A stretch of DNA of 64,000 nucleotides from Alkalicoccus sp. (GTDB lineage Bacteria; Bacillota; Bacilli; Bacillales; Salisediminibacteriaceae), in NCBI GenBank assembly GCA_007692495.1, contig REBZ01000152.1, forward strand, positions 80,626-144,625, in the 5' to 3' direction. The notes beneath the pieces are model-generated. The model had not been told where the DNA came from. It made no database searches and saw only the letters and a list, made by a program, of their open reading frames with translations. This document shows, one piece after another, positions 61,982 to 64,000 of the stretch; the stretch's first letter is position 1; each line of letters starts with the position of its first letter. Position numbers and translations under genes: made by a program.

Positions 61982-62545
61982 ATGACACATATAAACCACC
62001 AAAAAATCGAAGAAGCCGTTACAATGATTCTGGAAGCAGTAGGTGAAGATCCGGACCGGGAAGGTCTTCAGGATACACCGAAACGTGTAGCCCGCATGTA
62101 TGAAGAAGTTTTTCAGGGACTTCACCAGGACCCAAAGGAACATTTTAAAACAATTTTCGGAGAGGACCATGAAGAACTGGTTCTTGTAAAAGATATCCCT
62201 TTTTATTCGATGTGTGAGCACCATCTTGTTCCTTTTTTTGGGAAGGCGCATATTGGATATCTTCCGCAGGGAGGGAAAGTTACAGGGCTCAGCAAACTGG
62301 CACGGGCCGTGGAAGCAGTAACAAAACGTCCTCAGCTTCAGGAAAGAATTACTTCTACTATTGCGGATTCGCTCGTAGAAACTCTCGATCCCCAGGGAGT
62401 TATGGTCATTATTGAAGCTGAGCATATGTGTATGACGATGAGAGGCGTAAAAAAGCCCGGATCCTCGACTATAACTTCAGCAGTAAGGGGAGTATTCAAA
62501 AGGGATGAGGCAGCGAGAGCGGAAGTGCTTTCTTTAATTAAATAA
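61982..62545 (+). CDS. folE: GTP cyclohydrolase I
   Basis: [43 protein letters not shown]. Confidence 0.97.
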   Translation: MTHINHQKIEEAVTMILEAVGEDPDREGLQDTPKRVARMYEEVFQGLHQDPKEHFKTIFGEDHEELVLVKDIPFYSMCEHHLVPFFGKAHIGYLPQGGKVTGLSKLARAVEAVTKRPQLQERITSTIADSLVETLDPQGVMVIIEAEHMCMTMRGVKKPGSSTITSAVRGVFKRDEAARAEVLSLIK

Positions 62546-62659
62546 AAATATATGAAGAGCAATCGCTCAGGTAACCGGATCTTTTGAGCAGCTTCCATCA
62601 ATTAAGACCTTTAACTGTATAATGCGAATACATCCTTATTAAATAAAAGAGGTGAGAAA

Positions 62660-62878
62660 ATGGCACAGTCAAATGATTATATTGTCATTAAAGCGAATCA
62701 GGACGGCGTAAACGTTATTGGGCTGACAAGAGGCACGGATACCCGGTTCCATCATTCGGAAAAACTTGATAAAAACGAAATGATGATTGCCCAGTTCACC
62801 GAGCATACGTCAGCTATTAAAATCCGCGGAGACGCTACGGTTCAGACGGCACATGGAGAAATGTCCAGCAACGATTGA
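62660..62878 (+). CDS. mtrB: trp RNA-binding attenuation protein (TRAP)
   Basis: [54 protein letters not shown]. Confidence 0.97.
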   Translation: MAQSNDYIVIKANQDGVNVIGLTRGTDTRFHHSEKLDKNEMMIAQFTEHTSAIKIRGDATVQTAHGEMSSND

Positions 62879-63048
62879 CAGGGCAGGCTATTCGGACTCC
62901 TGCCAGCTCTGTTTCAGACGGCACCTGGATCTGCTGATAAAACTTCGCTGTGTACCTTCCTCGTCGGAAATTAATTATGATATACTATACTAGCTGGCTT
63001 GAAAGCCTTTTAAACAAAGGCGCCACAGGTAGTTTGGAGGAAATAAGG

Positions 63049-63777
63049 ATGACCGCGACTTACGACAACGTACACATTATACATAAATTAACAACGGAGT
63101 TTTATCAGCGGGTGAGGGAGCCGTATGTGCAGCGTTTTATACCTGAGCCTGTAATGAATCCGACTCAGGCGGGAATTATTTTGACCATGCTTGACAGATC
63201 CGGAACAGCGATCAGTGACAGGCATTCCGTGGCACTCTCAGCACTGCTGGTGCAGGCTGCAATGGACACACACGATAGAATTGGGGTCCTGGAAACCACA
63301 AATGAGAGTGAAAGAAAACAACGTCAGCTGACTGTCCTTGCCGGAGATTATTTCAGCAGCCTGTACTACAGGCTGCTGGCTGAATGTGGCGAAGGGAAAT
63401 TCATCAAGGTGTTTTCAAGAGCGATCCAGGAAATCAACGAAGCTAAAATGAGAGTGACGGAAGCAGACTCTGAAAGAGAAGCGATGGAACATTTTATGGT
63501 TGTACGCAGTGCGCTTACAACTCACTTGGCCGCGTTTCTTGGTTTTGCTTCATCCATACCTTCCATCCGCCGGCTTTATTTGCTGCAGTGTCTGACCGGC
63601 AGAGAAGAAAATTTTATGCTGAATACAGCTGTAAGTCAGTCGGACAGCAGCCGGAAGCGGCTGGCTCAACAGGCTTACAGGCTGATTCAGGAGGAGGGGC
63701 AGGAAGATTTTCCTCTCTATCACATCATTCAGCAGGAAGCTGATATGCTGATGGCATCTATGAGGACAGGAGAATAA
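63049..63777 (+). CDS. hepS: Heptaprenyl diphosphate synthase component I
   Basis: Synteny mtrB-hepS-menG and [33 protein letters not shown]. Confidence 0.88.
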   Translation: MTATYDNVHIIHKLTTEFYQRVREPYVQRFIPEPVMNPTQAGIILTMLDRSGTAISDRHSVALSALLVQAAMDTHDRIGVLETTNESERKQRQLTVLAGDYFSSLYYRLLAECGEGKFIKVFSRAIQEINEAKMRVTEADSEREAMEHFMVVRSALTTHLAAFLGFASSIPSIRRLYLLQCLTGREENFMLNTAVSQSDSSRKRLAQQAYRLIQEEGQEDFPLYHIIQQEADMLMASMRTGE

Positions 63778-63781
63778 ACCA

Positions 63782-64000
63782 ATGCGACAATCCAAAGAGC
63801 AGCGCGTACACGATATATTTGAATCTATTTCCGGCCAGTACGACCGAATGAATGCAATAATCAGTTTTCAGCGCCATGTTGCGTGGAGAAAAGATACGAT
63901 GAAAAAAATGAATGTTAAACAAGGGGAGAAGGCCCTGGATGTATGCTGCGGCACAGCTGACTGGACGATTCAGCTTGCGGAGGCATGCGGTGAAGATGGA
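63782..64000 (+). CDS. menG: Demethylmenaquinone methyltransferase MenG/UbiE, partial (runs off window)
   Basis: [67 protein letters not shown]; truncated so absent from ORF track. Confidence 0.92.
   Translation, partial: MRQSKEQRVHDIFESISGQYDRMNAIISFQRHVAWRKDTMKKMNVKQGEKALDVCCGTADWTIQLAEACGEDG

Noticed and set aside
61801-61982. THF or preQ1 riboswitch before folE
   Set aside because: Consensus landmarks were not found; only a simple hairpin is visible.

Overview
The window reads as a chromosomal backbone segment of a moderately low-GC, probably halo/alkaliphilic Bacillaceae. Gene order follows the Bacillus subtilis yqkF-nudF-fur-xerD-drm-punA-pdp-lysA-ppiB-rib-ypuF-scpAB-rluB-resABCDE and fer-ypbB-recQ-ypbD-ypbG-gudB-ypdA-prsW-cmk-plsC-ypfD-der-plsY-gpsA-yphE-yphF-hbs-folE-mtrB-hepS-menG order. 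No rRNA, tRNA, CRISPR, prophage or intact transposon was recognised. Main observations: (1) every sporulation locus expected at these syntenic positions is missing (spoIIM, dacF-spoIIA-sigF-spoVA, dacB-spmAB, sleB-ypeB, spoIVA), suggesting an asporogenous lineage; (2) a family of non-coding elements with TTGTTGATTAAGT-type terminal inverted repeats occurs about 6 times, each copy abutting a terminator-like hairpin; (3) a CarH/LitR-type MerR-cobalamin photoreceptor carries the WX9EH signature, and the same window holds a photolyase, a PduO-type adenosyltransferase and a carotenoid cluster; (4) lysine and FMN riboswitches and tandem PerR-/Fur-like boxes before fur are readable; (5) a large nested inverted repeat between hbs and folE is unexplained. 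Work was by eye only; functional names rest on motif, protein recognition and synteny, with no database search.
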